Assembly: GCF_025200715.1 (NCBI RefSeq)
Contig: NZ_CP104144.1
Location: 62,001-126,000 of the forward strand
DNA length: 64,000 nucleotides
Direction of reading: 5' to 3'
Source: Rhizobium sullae
GTDB lineage: Bacteria; Pseudomonadota; Alphaproteobacteria; Rhizobiales; Rhizobiaceae
Translations under genes and position numbers: made by a program
Notes under the pieces: generated by a model
Database searches by the model: none
Told to the model about the DNA's origin: nothing
What the model saw: the letters and a program-made list of their open reading frames with translations, nothing else
Shown here: positions 18,458 to 27,939 of the stretch, piece by piece
How the letters are laid out: each line of letters begins with the position of its first letter
Position numbering within the stretch: the stretch's first letter is position 1

Positions 18458-18509
18458 AATCCCCGCATCTCCTGCGGAGATTATGCGTCCTATTCGCCGC
18501 ATGCCTGTC
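18141..18509. repeat. Left copy of a ~370-bp direct repeat (fic 5' half plus upstream palindrome)
   Basis: This segment recurs in the same orientation at 37119-37489, mostly identical apart from scattered substitutions, the 2-bp insertion near 18172 and a 4-bp insertion in the other copy. The pair flanks the whole hydrolase, transporter and carnitine region. Homologous recombination between them would excise about 19 kb. Confidence 0.8.
18455..18485 (-). promoter_or_regulatory. 31-bp inverted repeat overlapping the fic start codon
   Basis: Arms CATAATC (18455-18461) and GATTATG (18479-18485) enclose inner arms CCGCA (18463-18467) and TGCGG (18473-18477). The fic ATG and its GGGGA ribosome site lie in the start-proximal arm, so the element could be an operator or an RNA hairpin masking the start. 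The same structure is kept in the partial copy at 37435-37465, with substitutions only in the loop and at the unpaired base, which suggests selection on pairing. Confidence 0.6.
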
Positions 18510-18529
18510 TTGCCCATGCAGGTTGCTCG

Positions 18530-18638
18530 TATCTTTCGCGAGCGCGTCCTGCCCACGCCCGGCGAAACAATCACTGTCGAGCCTGAGATAAGAGCAATTC
18601 ATCTCTTCGCAGCTGACGACGGCGTGAGACTGAACTAG
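18530..18638 (+). pseudogene. Detached 3' end of an ABC transporter ATPase gene
   Basis: The frame reads [19 protein letters not shown]...DDGVRLN and stop, matching the last 36 residues of the ATPase encoded at 8438-9490 with 11 nucleotide changes in 109 bp, most of them synonymous or conservative. No Walker motifs or start precede it; the sequence to its left is fic upstream DNA. It is either the original gene end displaced by insertion of the 9-kb block or the relic of a second transporter. Confidence 0.8.
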
Positions 18639-18902
18639 AACCTAGGGATACCGGAACGATCCCGAATTCTTCGAGGGCAACAGCCGGCTCGGCCGTTAAG
18701 GCTGGCTTCATAATCTTGCGCGGCTGAAGAGCAAAACCGACCGGAGGCCAGTAGTGATGCCGAGAGGACGACAGAGAAGCCGTCTTACGACAAGGGTCAC
18801 TTAAGGATCGAGACCTGATGCACCAGCCATTTGATGCGCTTGCGCTCACATTCCGGCACCGTACTGTTATGACCTAGGTATTCACATTCTACAGGATGCA
18901 AC
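18639..18902. other. Intergenic stretch with no recognised gene
   Basis: Nothing definite is visible. On the minus strand a short frame ends ERKRIKWLVHQVSILK near 18790-18840, which could be the tail of a lost gene, but I cannot assign it. The right end supplies AGGA before the hydrolase ATG. Confidence 0.4.
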
Positions 18903-19814
18903 ATGACGGCCAACCGCCCGATGCCCGAAGAGACAGGTATCCTTGAATTTCTTTCCGTCTGCAGCAGCGTCTGTTCAGACGATGCGGTATCGCAATCTAC
19001 CGAAGCCCAGCGGGCCCAATATGACGCGCTGTGTGCCCGTTTCAGTCCGCCGATTCCTGCTGGCCTGACTTTCGCTGATGCTCCGATCCGTACTGTGCCG
19101 ACAAGGTGCTACAGGCCACGGCATGTGACGAGTGAGACCTCGCTTCTCTATCTACATGGCGGCGGTTTCGTCGTCGGCTCGCTTGAGAGCCACCACGCGA
19201 TCTGTGCGGAAATCGCCGACTTTGCGGGTGCCGAACTGGTCGCCGTCGACTACCGGCTGGCACCAGAACATCGCTGGCCGGCGCAGACCGACGATGGCTT
19301 CGCTGTGCTTTCCGAGCTTGCCTCACGCGGCAGCAGGATCGTCCTTATTGGTGACAGCGCCGGAGGCAATCTCGCAGCGGGGCTTGCCATGCGGGCAAAG
19401 CAGGCGGGGCTTTCCAACATCGCCGGGCAGGTTCTGATTTACCCGGCGCTGGGCGGTGATCTGACGGCGGGATCCTACGTCGAGATGAGCGAAGCGCCAG
19501 GACTGACGACGGCCGATGTGGCCTATTACCGGGAAATCCTGCAGGCGCCGCAAGACGATCCCGTAGCAGCACCGCTCAAGTCTGCCTCTGTTGATGGACT
19601 ACCACCAGCCTTTATCACCGGCGCGGCCTTCGACCCCCTACGGGACGACGCTCGACAATATGCCGCCAGGCTGGCGCAGAACGGTGTCGAAGTTTGGTTC
19701 CGCGAGGAGCCGCAGATGGTGCATGCCTGGTTGCGGGCCCGCCATATGAGCGATGGCGCGCGTGCTGGTTTCCTGACCGTCTGCGAGGCGGTGCGCCGTT
19801 TTGCAGCAGCGTGA
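18903..19814 (+). CDS. Alpha/beta hydrolase (hormone-sensitive lipase-like esterase)
   Basis: The 303-aa cytoplasmic protein shows the HSL-type oxyanion motif HGGG (85-88), the nucleophile motif GDSAGGN (Ser152), an acid in AAFDPLRDDA and a His in QMVHAW. It would cleave small acyl esters. AGGA lies before the ATG at 18903. It converges on the CocE-type hydrolase gene (3 bp apart) and sits at the edge of the carnitine region, so one possible substrate class is acylcarnitines or other choline-like esters, but nothing in the sequence proves this. Confidence 0.88.
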   Translation: MTANRPMPEETGILEFLSVCSSVCSDDAVSQSTEAQRAQYDALCARFSPPIPAGLTFADAPIRTVPTRCYRPRHVTSETSLLYLHGGGFVVGSLESHHAICAEIADFAGAELVAVDYRLAPEHRWPAQTDDGFAVLSELASRGSRIVLIGDSAGGNLAAGLAMRAKQAGLSNIAGQVLIYPALGGDLTAGSYVEMSEAPGLTTADVAYYREILQAPQDDPVAAPLKSASVDGLPPAFITGAAFDPLRDDARQYAARLAQNGVEVWFREEPQMVHAWLRARHMSDGARAGFLTVCEAVRRFAAA

Positions 19815-19817
19815 CAC

Positions 19818-21833
19818 TCACATGAGGTCGCGGGGGACGCGTTTCTCCGCGAAAACCTTTTCGAAAATCTGAACATCGGCTTCATAGGCCGTTACCAGGG
19901 CATTGATGACCCAGTCGGTCTTCGTGCAGGCGATTTTCGCCGTCGCAACAGTTCGCACGAACCAGCCAGGGCGGCGCATGTCGCAGGTCCAGGTGGAGTT
20001 GCCTGTCATCGATAGCGGATCGGCGGGTGAAATCGACCAGACCTCCTCGCGGAGTTGCCGCGTCGAAAGGCCGGTTTCAGGATGCTCGTAGAGGCCGGTA
20101 TCCTCGTGGATGAGATACTCCGTGCGATTGGCCGAAAGATCACGCATGACCTGCCGCTTCGCCGCCGCGGGTGCGTGTTCGATGTATTTGGGCAAGGGAT
20201 CGGGATTGGCCGGTTCGGGAATATCGACCCGGCGATGCTCTCCGAGCATTGGCAGCGCCAGGCCAAGCGAGGCGATATCGATCTCTACACCTTGATCGTC
20301 CGGCGGCGGCAGGATCATCGGCCAGTATGCGGTGGACAGCGACAGGCGGATGCGATGTCCCTTGCGGAAGCGGTAGCCACAGGCATCGAGGACGAGCCGG
20401 ATCGAGACTTTCTCGCTGGGCGGAAGCGGAGCGGGGTCTGCGTTGCCGTCGCGATGGGTGAGATTGATGACGCCGAAGGCGACGCGTGTCGCCGTACCAT
20501 CCGGATGGATATCGACGAGCCGGGCGCAGAGATTGCCGGTGAGGGCTTCGGAGCGCAGCGAGAGGCTGAGCACCGGGCGGCCGAGATAATCATGGTCTGC
20601 GGCAAGCGGCGTGGTATCGAAGGTGAGCGAAGCGGCGTCGTCGGAGCGTTGGTCGATCGCCATCTCCGCATCGGGCTTCAGCGTAAAATATTCGCCGGAT
20701 GCGGTGCCAGTATCTAGCGGCGAACGCAGATAAGCTGTGTGTTCCGGCGCCTGCGGGATCGGCATGCCCTCAGTCAGCTTGCCGAATTGCTCTACATAGA
20801 AGCACTGCATTTCCGGCGGCTTCCAATCATCCTTGGCAACCCAGAAGCCCGGATCGAACTCGCGCCGCGGAGCCGGGCGGATGGCGTCAAGAATATATGC
20901 TCGGGTCTGGGGCAGCATGTCGATGCCGTTGTCCTCGCCGCGCAGCCACTTGTTCCACCAGGCGATCGCTTCGCCATGAAAGTCTGTCCGCGGCTTCGGC
21001 CAGGCGAAGTGCGGATATTTGTGAACCCACGGGCCGATCAGGGCCTTCGCTTTCTCACCCAGCCCTTCGACAGCCGCCAAAGGCGTATTGCGATAGCCGT
21101 CCGCCCAGCCTGCGATCACTAGCGCGGGAATCTCGACATTCGAAAAATCCTGTGAGATCGAGCCGTGGCGCCAGAACGCGTCGCGGCGCTGATGGGTCAG
21201 CCACTCTTCCATGAAGAAGGGCTCCTGCTCGAGTCGCTCCAGCCACATCTCTTTCCAACGTTCGCCGACCAGAGTCGGATCGGGCGAACGGGATTGATAG
21301 CCAAGCATGGTTGCTGCCCACGAGAGTTGCGCGGAAAGATGGCAGCCGTTTTTATAGTGGATATCGTCATTGTAGCGGTCGACCGTGGAGGCGATCGAGA
21401 TGACGGCCTTCAGCGCTGGAGGCCGGAGCGCTGCAACCTGCAGGCTGTTAAAGCCGCCCCAGGAGATCCCCATCATGCCGACCGAACCGTTTGACCAGGG
21501 CTGAGCGGCAATCCACGCGATCAGTTCGCAGGCGTTGGCAAGTTCAAGTTCTGTGTATTCGCCATCGATCACGCCGTCGGATTCGCCGGAGCCGCGGATA
21601 TCGACGCGGACGCCGGCAATTCCTGCAACCGCGAAGACCGGATAGGTCGATTCGTCGCGAAGGCTCGTTCCGTCCCGCTTTCGATAAGGCAGAAATTCAA
21701 AGACGGCGGGCACCGGATCGTTCTCCGCACCATCCGGCATCCAGATGCGGGCGGCAAGCCGCGTGCCGTCCTTCAGCGTGATCCATTGATTTTCGATTGT
21801 GCTGAAACCGCGCGCGGTCATGTCATGTTCCAT
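19818..21833 (-). CDS. CocE/NonD family hydrolase
   Basis: The 671-aa protein has the X-Pro dipeptidyl-peptidase/CocE fold: N-terminal hydrolase domain with nucleophile motif GISWGG, an Asp in AGWADGYRNT and His in GPWVHKYPHFAWP, then a C-terminal jelly-roll domain (RLSLSTAYWP). No signal peptide is seen. Relatives hydrolyse esters or amides (cocaine, glutaryl-cephalosporin, acyl-Pro peptides). It follows the ABC ATPase on the same strand after 47 bp, so it is likely the last gene of the long carnitine/transport transcript and may process an imported ester or amide. ATG at 21821 is an alternative start. Confidence 0.88.
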   Translation of the reverse strand: MEHDMTARGFSTIENQWITLKDGTRLAARIWMPDGAENDPVPAVFEFLPYRKRDGTSLRDESTYPVFAVAGIAGVRVDIRGSGESDGVIDGEYTELELANACELIAWIAAQPWSNGSVGMMGISWGGFNSLQVAALRPPALKAVISIASTVDRYNDDIHYKNGCHLSAQLSWAATMLGYQSRSPDPTLVGERWKEMWLERLEQEPFFMEEWLTHQRRDAFWRHGSISQDFSNVEIPALVIAGWADGYRNTPLAAVEGLGEKAKALIGPWVHKYPHFAWPKPRTDFHGEAIAWWNKWLRGEDNGIDMLPQTRAYILDAIRPAPRREFDPGFWVAKDDWKPPEMQCFYVEQFGKLTEGMPIPQAPEHTAYLRSPLDTGTASGEYFTLKPDAEMAIDQRSDDAASLTFDTTPLAADHDYLGRPVLSLSLRSEALTGNLCARLVDIHPDGTATRVAFGVINLTHRDGNADPAPLPPSEKVSIRLVLDACGYRFRKGHRIRLSLSTAYWPMILPPPDDQGVEIDIASLGLALPMLGEHRRVDIPEPANPDPLPKYIEHAPAAAKRQVMRDLSANRTEYLIHEDTGLYEHPETGLSTRQLREEVWSISPADPLSMTGNSTWTCDMRRPGWFVRTVATAKIACTKTDWVINALVTAYEADVQIFEKVFAEKRVPRDLM

Positions 21834-21880
21834 GATACAATTGTCGTGAAGCGAGGCGGCAGCAAGCGCCTCGCGGGATT

Positions 21881-23512
21881 TCAGTTGCCGGCGCTTTCCA
21901 TCCGCCGTGTCGCGAAGACGCGTTCCAGCCAGCCGATTTCCATCTCTGGCACAGATTTGAGCAGCAGGTCGGTGTAGTCGTCGAAAGGCGCTGACAGCGC
22001 CTTTGACTTCGGCCCGAACCGTACGACCTTGCCGCGATGCATGACGGCGACGCTATCGGCGATCGCTCTGACGGTTGCGATGTCGTGGGTGATGAAGATG
22101 TAGGAGATCTGCTCTTTTTCCTGCAGCCGCAGGAGAAGTTTGAGAATACCCTCGGCAACCAGCGGGTCAAGCGCCGACGTAGGCTCGTCGCAAAGGATCA
22201 GTTCCGGCCTGGCGGCAAGGGCGCGGGCGATGGCGACCCGCTGTTTCTGGCCGCCGGACAGCTCGGCCGGATAGCGGCCGACGAAGCCGTTGCTCATCTC
22301 AATCTGTTCGAGCAACTCCTTGACACGTGCGGTCTTTGCCGCGCCGCGCAGGCCGAAATAGAAAGTGAGGGGACGGCCGATGATATCGCGCACGGTCTGG
22401 CGCGGGTTCATGGCGGTATCCGCCATCTGGTAGATGAGCTGAATGCGCCGCAGCTCGTCGCGCGATCGCTCCTTCAGGGCCGGCGTCAGCTTCTTGCCGT
22501 TGAAAAAAATTCCGCCTTCGCTGGGCGGTAGGAGCCCGGTGATGACGCGGGCGAGCGTCGATTTGCCGGAGCCGGATTCGCCGACGATTGCCAGCGTCTG
22601 GCCCTTCGGCACATGCAGCGAGACATCGTGGAGAACCTTAAACCCGTTTGAATATTGCGCGCTGACACGTTCGACCTTCAAAAGCGCGCCGGATTGATCG
22701 GCGGCTTCCTCGCGGGCGATCTGGCGAACGTTGACGAGAGCACGGGTGTAATCCTCCCGTGGGGCCTCGATGATCTGCTGCACAGATCCATATTCGACTT
22801 GCCTGCCGTGACGCAGAACCATGATGTCGTCCGAGACCTGCGCAACGACGGCAAGATCATGCGTGATGTAGAGTGCGGCAGTATGCGTTTCCTCAATGGC
22901 ATGCTTGATCGCCGCCAGGACGTCGATCTGCGTCGTCACATCGAGCGCGGTCGTCGGCTCATCGAAAACGATCAGCTTCGGATTGGAACAGAGCGCCATC
23001 GCCGTCATGGCACGCTGCAATTGGCCGCCCGAGACCTGGTGGGGGAAGCGGCTACCGAACGTCTCGGGGTTTGGAAGGCCGAGAACGCGAAAGAGATAGA
23101 GAGCACGCTTGCCGGCCTCGTCCTTGGTCATCAAACCGTGCTTGACCGAAGCTTCGATCACCTGCTCGCCCAGCCTGTGGGCCGGATTGAAGGCGGCAGC
23201 AGCCGATTGCGCGACATAGCAGACGCGGGCGCCGCGAATCCGGCGGATGCCCGATTTCCCCAGTGGCAGGATATCCACTCCGTCGAGCATGACCGCGCCG
23301 CCGGTGATTTCGGCGCCGCCGCGACCGTAGGCGAGCGCTGAAAGACCGATCGTGGATTTGCCGGCGCCGGATTCGCCAATCAGGCCCAGCACCTTGCCCT
23401 TCTGCAGGTCGAAGGAGACGCCGTCGACGATTGTGACGCGCTTCGGCGGCTCGCCCGGCGGATAGCTGGTTGCTTCGATCTTGAGGTCGCGAACGGAAAG
23501 AAGCTCAGGCAT
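21881..23512 (-). CDS. Oligopeptide-type ABC transporter ATPase, two fused nucleotide-binding domains (DppD-DppF)
   Basis: Two complete ATPase halves are present: the first with [17 protein letters not shown] and [10 protein letters not shown], the second with [17 protein letters not shown] and CDEPTSALD. Separate DppD and DppF proteins are common; here they form one 543-aa chain, a known rhizobial arrangement. The ATG at 23512 overlaps the permease stop by 8 bp; a GTG at 23518 is also possible. It energises the permeases encoded at 23505 and 24329. Confidence 0.92.
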   Translation of the reverse strand: MPELLSVRDLKIEATSYPPGEPPKRVTIVDGVSFDLQKGKVLGLIGESGAGKSTIGLSALAYGRGGAEITGGAVMLDGVDILPLGKSGIRRIRGARVCYVAQSAAAAFNPAHRLGEQVIEASVKHGLMTKDEAGKRALYLFRVLGLPNPETFGSRFPHQVSGGQLQRAMTAMALCSNPKLIVFDEPTTALDVTTQIDVLAAIKHAIEETHTAALYITHDLAVVAQVSDDIMVLRHGRQVEYGSVQQIIEAPREDYTRALVNVRQIAREEAADQSGALLKVERVSAQYSNGFKVLHDVSLHVPKGQTLAIVGESGSGKSTLARVITGLLPPSEGGIFFNGKKLTPALKERSRDELRRIQLIYQMADTAMNPRQTVRDIIGRPLTFYFGLRGAAKTARVKELLEQIEMSNGFVGRYPAELSGGQKQRVAIARALAARPELILCDEPTSALDPLVAEGILKLLLRLQEKEQISYIFITHDIATVRAIADSVAVMHRGKVVRFGPKSKALSAPFDDYTDLLLKSVPEMEIGWLERVFATRRMESAGN

Positions 23513-24332
23513 CGCCACGCCCTCCCTTGAGGCTGGAGGTGCGCTTCAGGAGCCAGTCCACCACCAGATTGACACAGACTGCGAGCGCCGCAATCGCGGA
23601 GCCCGGAACGAGAGCGGCAGATATGCCGAAGATGATGCCGTCTTTGTTGTCTTTGACCATGCCGCCCCAATCCGCCGACGGCGGCTGGATGCCGAGACCG
23701 AGGAAGGACAACGTCGACAGAAAAAGGATCGAGAAGGCGAAGCGCAGGCCGAATTCGGCGAGCAGAGGCGAGAGCGTGTTCGGGAGGATCTCCCGGAAGA
23801 TGATCCAGATCGTGCCTTCGCCGCGCAGCCTGGCGGCCTCCACGAATTCCATGACCGCCACATCCAGCGCGACGGCGCGGCCGAGACGGTAGACGCGGGT
23901 GGAATCGAGGATCGCCATCACCAGGATGAGCACAATCAGGTTCTGCGGCAGCACCGCCAGCACGACAAGGGCGAAGATCAGGGTCGGGATTGACATCATC
24001 AAGTCGTTGAAGCGCGAGAAGATCGCGTCGATCAATCCGCGCGAAACGGCGGCGGTGAAGCTGAGGATGATCCCCAGCGAAAATGAGATGATCGTTGCTG
24101 CCAGTGCCACGAACAGCGTCGTTCGGGCGCCGTAGATCAGCCGCGAAAGAATATCGCGGCCGAGATTGTCGAGGCCGAAGAAATACTGCGCGTCACCCAC
24201 TTGCCAGACATTGCCGACAACTTCGGTCTCGCCATATGGCGCGATCCATGGTGCGAAGATCGCACAGATGAAGACCAGCAGAATGCCTATGATGCCGATC
24301 CAGGCGGTAATGGGGATGCCTCTCAATCTCAT
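23505..24332 (-). CDS. Oligopeptide-type ABC transporter permease (DppC type)
   Basis: Inner-membrane protein of 275 aa with an N-terminal helix, the typical GTDxLGRD-like segment (FFGLDNLGRDILSRLIYGARTTL) and the EAA loop EFVEAARLRGEGTIWIIFREILPN. It overlaps the DppB-type gene by four bases (ATGA) and the ATPase gene downstream. It forms the translocation pore with its partner. Confidence 0.93.
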   Translation of the reverse strand: MRLRGIPITAWIGIIGILLVFICAIFAPWIAPYGETEVVGNVWQVGDAQYFFGLDNLGRDILSRLIYGARTTLFVALAATIISFSLGIILSFTAAVSRGLIDAIFSRFNDLMMSIPTLIFALVVLAVLPQNLIVLILVMAILDSTRVYRLGRAVALDVAVMEFVEAARLRGEGTIWIIFREILPNTLSPLLAEFGLRFAFSILFLSTLSFLGLGIQPPSADWGGMVKDNKDGIIFGISAALVPGSAIAALAVCVNLVVDWLLKRTSSLKGGRGDA

Positions 24333-25336
24333 CGTGGATGCCTCAGACGCGGGTTGGCGACGATCGCCAGGGTGTCGGCAACCATGTTGAGAAGGATGTA
24401 GACCGCGGCGAAGATCAGGCCGCAGGCCTGGACGACCGGCATATCGCGGACGGTAACGGCGTCGACCATGTACTGGCCCATGCCGGGATAGACGAAGACG
24501 ACCTCGACCACGACGACGCCAACGACGAGATAGGCAAGGTTCAGCGCTACGACGTTGATGATCGGCGCCAAAGCATTGGGTGCGGCATGTTTGACGATCG
24601 AGCGGAAGGCGCCGAGGCCTTTCAGTTCTGCAGTTTCCATATAGGCCGACGACATCACAGAGAGGATTGCGGCCCGTGTCATGCGCATCATATGAGCAAG
24701 GACAACGAGTACCAAGGTGGCGGTCGGCAGGGCGATGGCCTTCAGCCGGTCGACGAAATCCATGCCGTCGTAGACGGTCGCAGGAAATGTCGCGATCCCG
24801 AATTTCACGCCGAAGAACAGGATGAGCAGATAACCGATGAAGAATTCCGGTAGTGAAATCGCCGCCAGAGAGATCACGTTGATGATCTTGTCAGGCAAAC
24901 GGTTGCGGAAATGCACCGCCAGCATGCCGAGCCCGACGGCAAGCGGCACCGAAATCAACGCCGCAAAGGCTGCAAGGAAGAGCGAATTGCCGAGCCGCTT
25001 GGCGATCTGCTCGCTCACCGAATTCTTGCTTGCCCAGGAGGTGCCGAAATCACCCTGCACGGCATTGCCGAGCCACTCGAAATAACGCGTAGTCACAGGC
25101 CGGTCGAGACCGAGTTCGGTGCGGATATTGGCAACAGCCTGCGGTGTCGCCGACTGGCCGAGATAGGTTGTCGCGAAATCGCCCGGCAGCGCTTCAAGGC
25201 CGCCGAAGATCAGGATCGAAACAGCAAGAAGCAGCAAAAGACTGAGCACGAAGCGCTCGGCGATGAGGGACAGCAGCGGGAAACGCTGCTTGAATCTTAG
25301 TCCCGGCAAGACGGTGCTGGGTGGCGGATTGGACAT
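24329..25336 (-). CDS. Oligopeptide-type ABC transporter permease (DppB type)
   Basis: The 335-aa permease has an N-terminal helix, a periplasmic loop, five further helices and the DppB-type EAA loop (YMETAELKGLGAFRSIVKHAAPNAL). It is the first membrane gene after the binding-protein gene, from which it is separated by 97 bp containing a hairpin. Given its place inside the carnitine gene series, it may carry gamma-butyrobetaine, carnitine esters or related quaternary amines, though the family usually moves peptides. Confidence 0.93.
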   Translation of the reverse strand: MSNPPPSTVLPGLRFKQRFPLLSLIAERFVLSLLLLLAVSILIFGGLEALPGDFATTYLGQSATPQAVANIRTELGLDRPVTTRYFEWLGNAVQGDFGTSWASKNSVSEQIAKRLGNSLFLAAFAALISVPLAVGLGMLAVHFRNRLPDKIINVISLAAISLPEFFIGYLLILFFGVKFGIATFPATVYDGMDFVDRLKAIALPTATLVLVVLAHMMRMTRAAILSVMSSAYMETAELKGLGAFRSIVKHAAPNALAPIINVVALNLAYLVVGVVVVEVVFVYPGMGQYMVDAVTVRDMPVVQACGLIFAAVYILLNMVADTLAIVANPRLRHPR

Positions 25337-25368
25337 GACTGATGCCTCGCGCTGAAACCTCAGGAAGA

Positions 25369-25387
25369 CCGCGGAGGTTTTCCGCGG
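25369..25387 (-). terminator. Intergenic hairpin after the binding-protein gene
   Basis: CCGCGGA (25369-25375) and TCCGCGG (25381-25387) form a 7-bp GC-rich stem with a 5-base loop. There is no clear run of U after it. Such hairpins behind binding-protein genes often stabilise the upstream mRNA or partly terminate, giving more binding protein than permease. Confidence 0.5.
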
Positions 25388-25433
25388 CCCCGGTTCCGTT
25401 AGAGATGAGGGCGTCTCCGCCCCGCTTCGAGCA

Positions 25434-27023
25434 TCAGGCGTCCAGCCAGACGCGGGTCGCGACGTAGCCGTTCGACATGTCGTTGCCGATATCGTGAACG
25501 TAGCCCTTCACCTGCTTGGTGGAAGCGTTCACGAAGTCGTTGAACATAGGCAGGATGACGCCGCCTTCATCACGGACCATCATTGCCATGCTGCGATACA
25601 TCTCCTTGCGCTTTGCTTCGTCGAGTTGCGAACGGGCTTCGAGCAGGATCTTGTCGAAGTCCGGGCGCAGGAAGCGGGTGTCGTTCCAGTCGGCCGTCGA
25701 GATATAGGCCGTGGAGTACATCTGGTCCTGCGTCGGACGGCCGCCCCAATAGGACGTCGAGAAGGGCTGCACGTTCCAGACGTTTGTCCAATAGCCGTCG
25801 CCTGGCTCACGCTTGACCTCGATATTGATCCCAGCCTTCTTGCAGCTTTCCTGATAGAGGACGGCGGCATCGACGGCACCCGGGAAGGCGACCTCGGAGG
25901 TACGCAGCAGGACTGAGCCGCTATGACCTGATTTCTTGTAGTGGAAGGCCGCCTTGTCCGGATCATAGGCGCGCTGTTCGATGCCCTCGGGGAAAAGCGC
26001 ATATGTGCTGTTGATCGGGAAGTCATTGCCGACCTTGCCGTAACCGCCAAGAATCTTCTTGACCATCGTCTCGCGGTCCATGGCGTATTTCAGCGCCATG
26101 CGCAGATCGTTGTTGTCGAAGGGCGCAGTGTTGCCATGCATGATGAAGACGTAATGGCCGCGGCCGGACGTCGACAGGATTTCGACATTCGGCGCACGCT
26201 TCAACAGGTCCACAGTCTTCGGATCGACGCGGTTGATGTAGTGCACCTGACCTGACGAAAGCGCTGCAATACGTGCCGTCGCATCGTTCATGCCGATGAT
26301 TTCGATCGAGTCGACATAACCACGATCGCTGCGCCAGTCGTCCTTGTTCTTTTCGAAGGTCGCACGTACGCCGGCTTCGAAACTCGCAAGCTTGTAGGGA
26401 CCGGTGCCGATAGAGGCGAGCGGGTCGTCATTGCCGCCGTTCGGCTGAATGACGAGGTGGTAGTCGGTCAGGAGCAACGGCATGTCGGCGTTGCCTTCGG
26501 CCAGCGTCAGGACGAGGTCGCTGCCGTCGGCCTTGATCTCCTTGATCGACTTGACAACACCAAGAGCGCCTGACTCCGATTTGCTGTCGGTATGGCGCTT
26601 CAGTGTCGCAACGACATCGTCGATCGTCAGGTCCTTACCGTTGTGGAACTTGACACCCTTGCGGATTTTGAAGGTCCACGTGACGGCATCGTTAGACGCT
26701 TCCCAGGATTCGGCTAGCGCCGGAACGGCAGCGCCGGTCAGCGGGTCGGATTCGACCAGCATGTCGCCCCAGCAACGGCCGACGCAGAACATGAATTGTG
26801 ACAGGAACTTTGCCGGGTCCTTGGAATCGGTGGCTGCGCCGCCCTCGAGACCGAGTTTCAGGTGACCGCCGCGCTTTGGTTCGGCTGCCGTTGCGCTTTC
26901 GGTGAAGAGCTGGTCTGCAAGCGCCAGCGTAACGCCCGCCGCCATTGCGCGTCCCATGAACTCGCGGCGGCTGAGACCGCCCGCACTCACGCGGCTTGCC
27001 AGATATTTCGTGTAGTCGTTCAT
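25434..27023 (-). CDS. ABC transporter substrate-binding protein, family 5, Tat-exported
   Basis: From the ATG at 27023 the protein (529 aa) begins with a twin-arginine signal (LSRREFMGRAMAAGVTLALA), then a family 5 (DppA/OppA) domain with the conserved segments SWEASNDAVTWTFKIRKGVKFHNG and YALFPEG. GGAACAGGGG precedes this ATG; starts further upstream would put 28 residues before the Tat signal. Family 5 proteins bind peptides, but some bind opines, nickel-chelates or quaternary amines. Position between caiD-like and permease genes points to a carnitine-pathway solute (inference). Confidence 0.9.
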   Translation of the reverse strand: MNDYTKYLASRVSAGGLSRREFMGRAMAAGVTLALADQLFTESATAAEPKRGGHLKLGLEGGAATDSKDPAKFLSQFMFCVGRCWGDMLVESDPLTGAAVPALAESWEASNDAVTWTFKIRKGVKFHNGKDLTIDDVVATLKRHTDSKSESGALGVVKSIKEIKADGSDLVLTLAEGNADMPLLLTDYHLVIQPNGGNDDPLASIGTGPYKLASFEAGVRATFEKNKDDWRSDRGYVDSIEIIGMNDATARIAALSSGQVHYINRVDPKTVDLLKRAPNVEILSTSGRGHYVFIMHGNTAPFDNNDLRMALKYAMDRETMVKKILGGYGKVGNDFPINSTYALFPEGIEQRAYDPDKAAFHYKKSGHSGSVLLRTSEVAFPGAVDAAVLYQESCKKAGINIEVKREPGDGYWTNVWNVQPFSTSYWGGRPTQDQMYSTAYISTADWNDTRFLRPDFDKILLEARSQLDEAKRKEMYRSMAMMVRDEGGVILPMFNDFVNASTKQVKGYVHDIGNDMSNGYVATRVWLDA

Positions 27024-27150
27024 TCCCCTGTTCCTTCTTCTTGATGTTGATAGAACTCCCGGGCAACGCTTCGGGATGCGGTTTCCTCTTCCGCCCCGAA
27101 ACCTCACTGCCCGCGATCATGCGGAAAATGATGCGGTCGCTGCCGCCTCG

Positions 27151-27933
27151 TCACCTTCCTTTCCAGATTGGGCTTCGCTTCTCCCCGAAAGCCCGTGCGC
27201 CTTCCAACTGGTCCTCGCTCGAATAAAGGGCATCGACCGTTGCAAACTGCCTTTTGGTGATCTTGTTCATGGCAGTCTGAAATGTCATTCCTTCGGCTTC
27301 GCGCACGATCTCCTTGATGGCTGCATAGACGAGCGGCGGACCGCTATCGAGAAGGCGGGCCAGTTCCCATGCCCGCTCCATCAGCCTGTCCGCAGTGACA
27401 ATTTCATTGACGAAACCCCAGCGATGCGCCTCCGTAACGTCAAGCCATCGGCCAGTCAGAAGCATGTCCATCGCGATATGGTAGGGGATGCGCTTCGGCA
27501 GCTTGATCGAAGCAGCGTCTGCGACCGTTCCCGAGCGAATTTCCGGAAGTGCAAAGGTTGCGTGCTTGGCGGCGATGATCAGATCGGCGGAAAGGGCAAT
27601 CTCCAGACCACCACCGCAACAGATGCCGTTGACAGCGCAGATGACGGGCTTGTTGAGGTCACGCAGTTCCTGCAAGCCGCCGAACCCGCCGACGCCATAA
27701 TCGCCATCGACCGCATCGCCGGCTGCCGCAGCCTTCAGATCCCATCCGGCCGAGAAGAATTTCTCGCCAGCACCCGACACGATGGCGACACGCAACTTAG
27801 GGTCGTCGCGGAAATTGCGGAAAATCAGGCCCATGTCGCGGCTGGTCGCAAGGTCGATGGCGTTCGCCTTCGGCCGGTCAATGATGACCTCGAGGATACC
27901 GCTGTCGCGTCTGGTGCGAATGGGGTCTTGCAA
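27151..27933 (-). CDS. caiD: Crotonobetainyl-CoA hydratase (CaiD-like enoyl-CoA hydratase)
   Basis: The 260-aa crotonase-fold protein has the oxyanion segments GAGEKFFSAGWDLKA and NGICCGGGLEIALSADLIIAA, and LPEIRSGTVADAASIKLPKRIP, where the catalytic Glu lies. The GWDLK and PKRIP features resemble CaiD, which adds water to crotonobetainyl-CoA to give carnitinyl-CoA. It sits between the ligase gene (6 bp away) and the binding-protein gene, and next to carnitine dehydrogenase, which supports this reaction over fatty-acid oxidation. A general enoyl-CoA hydratase remains possible. Confidence 0.82.
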   Translation of the reverse strand: MQDPIRTRRDSGILEVIIDRPKANAIDLATSRDMGLIFRNFRDDPKLRVAIVSGAGEKFFSAGWDLKAAAAGDAVDGDYGVGGFGGLQELRDLNKPVICAVNGICCGGGLEIALSADLIIAAKHATFALPEIRSGTVADAASIKLPKRIPYHIAMDMLLTGRWLDVTEAHRWGFVNEIVTADRLMERAWELARLLDSGPPLVYAAIKEIVREAEGMTFQTAMNKITKRQFATVDALYSSEDQLEGARAFGEKRSPIWKGR

Positions 27934-27939
27934 CTTCTG

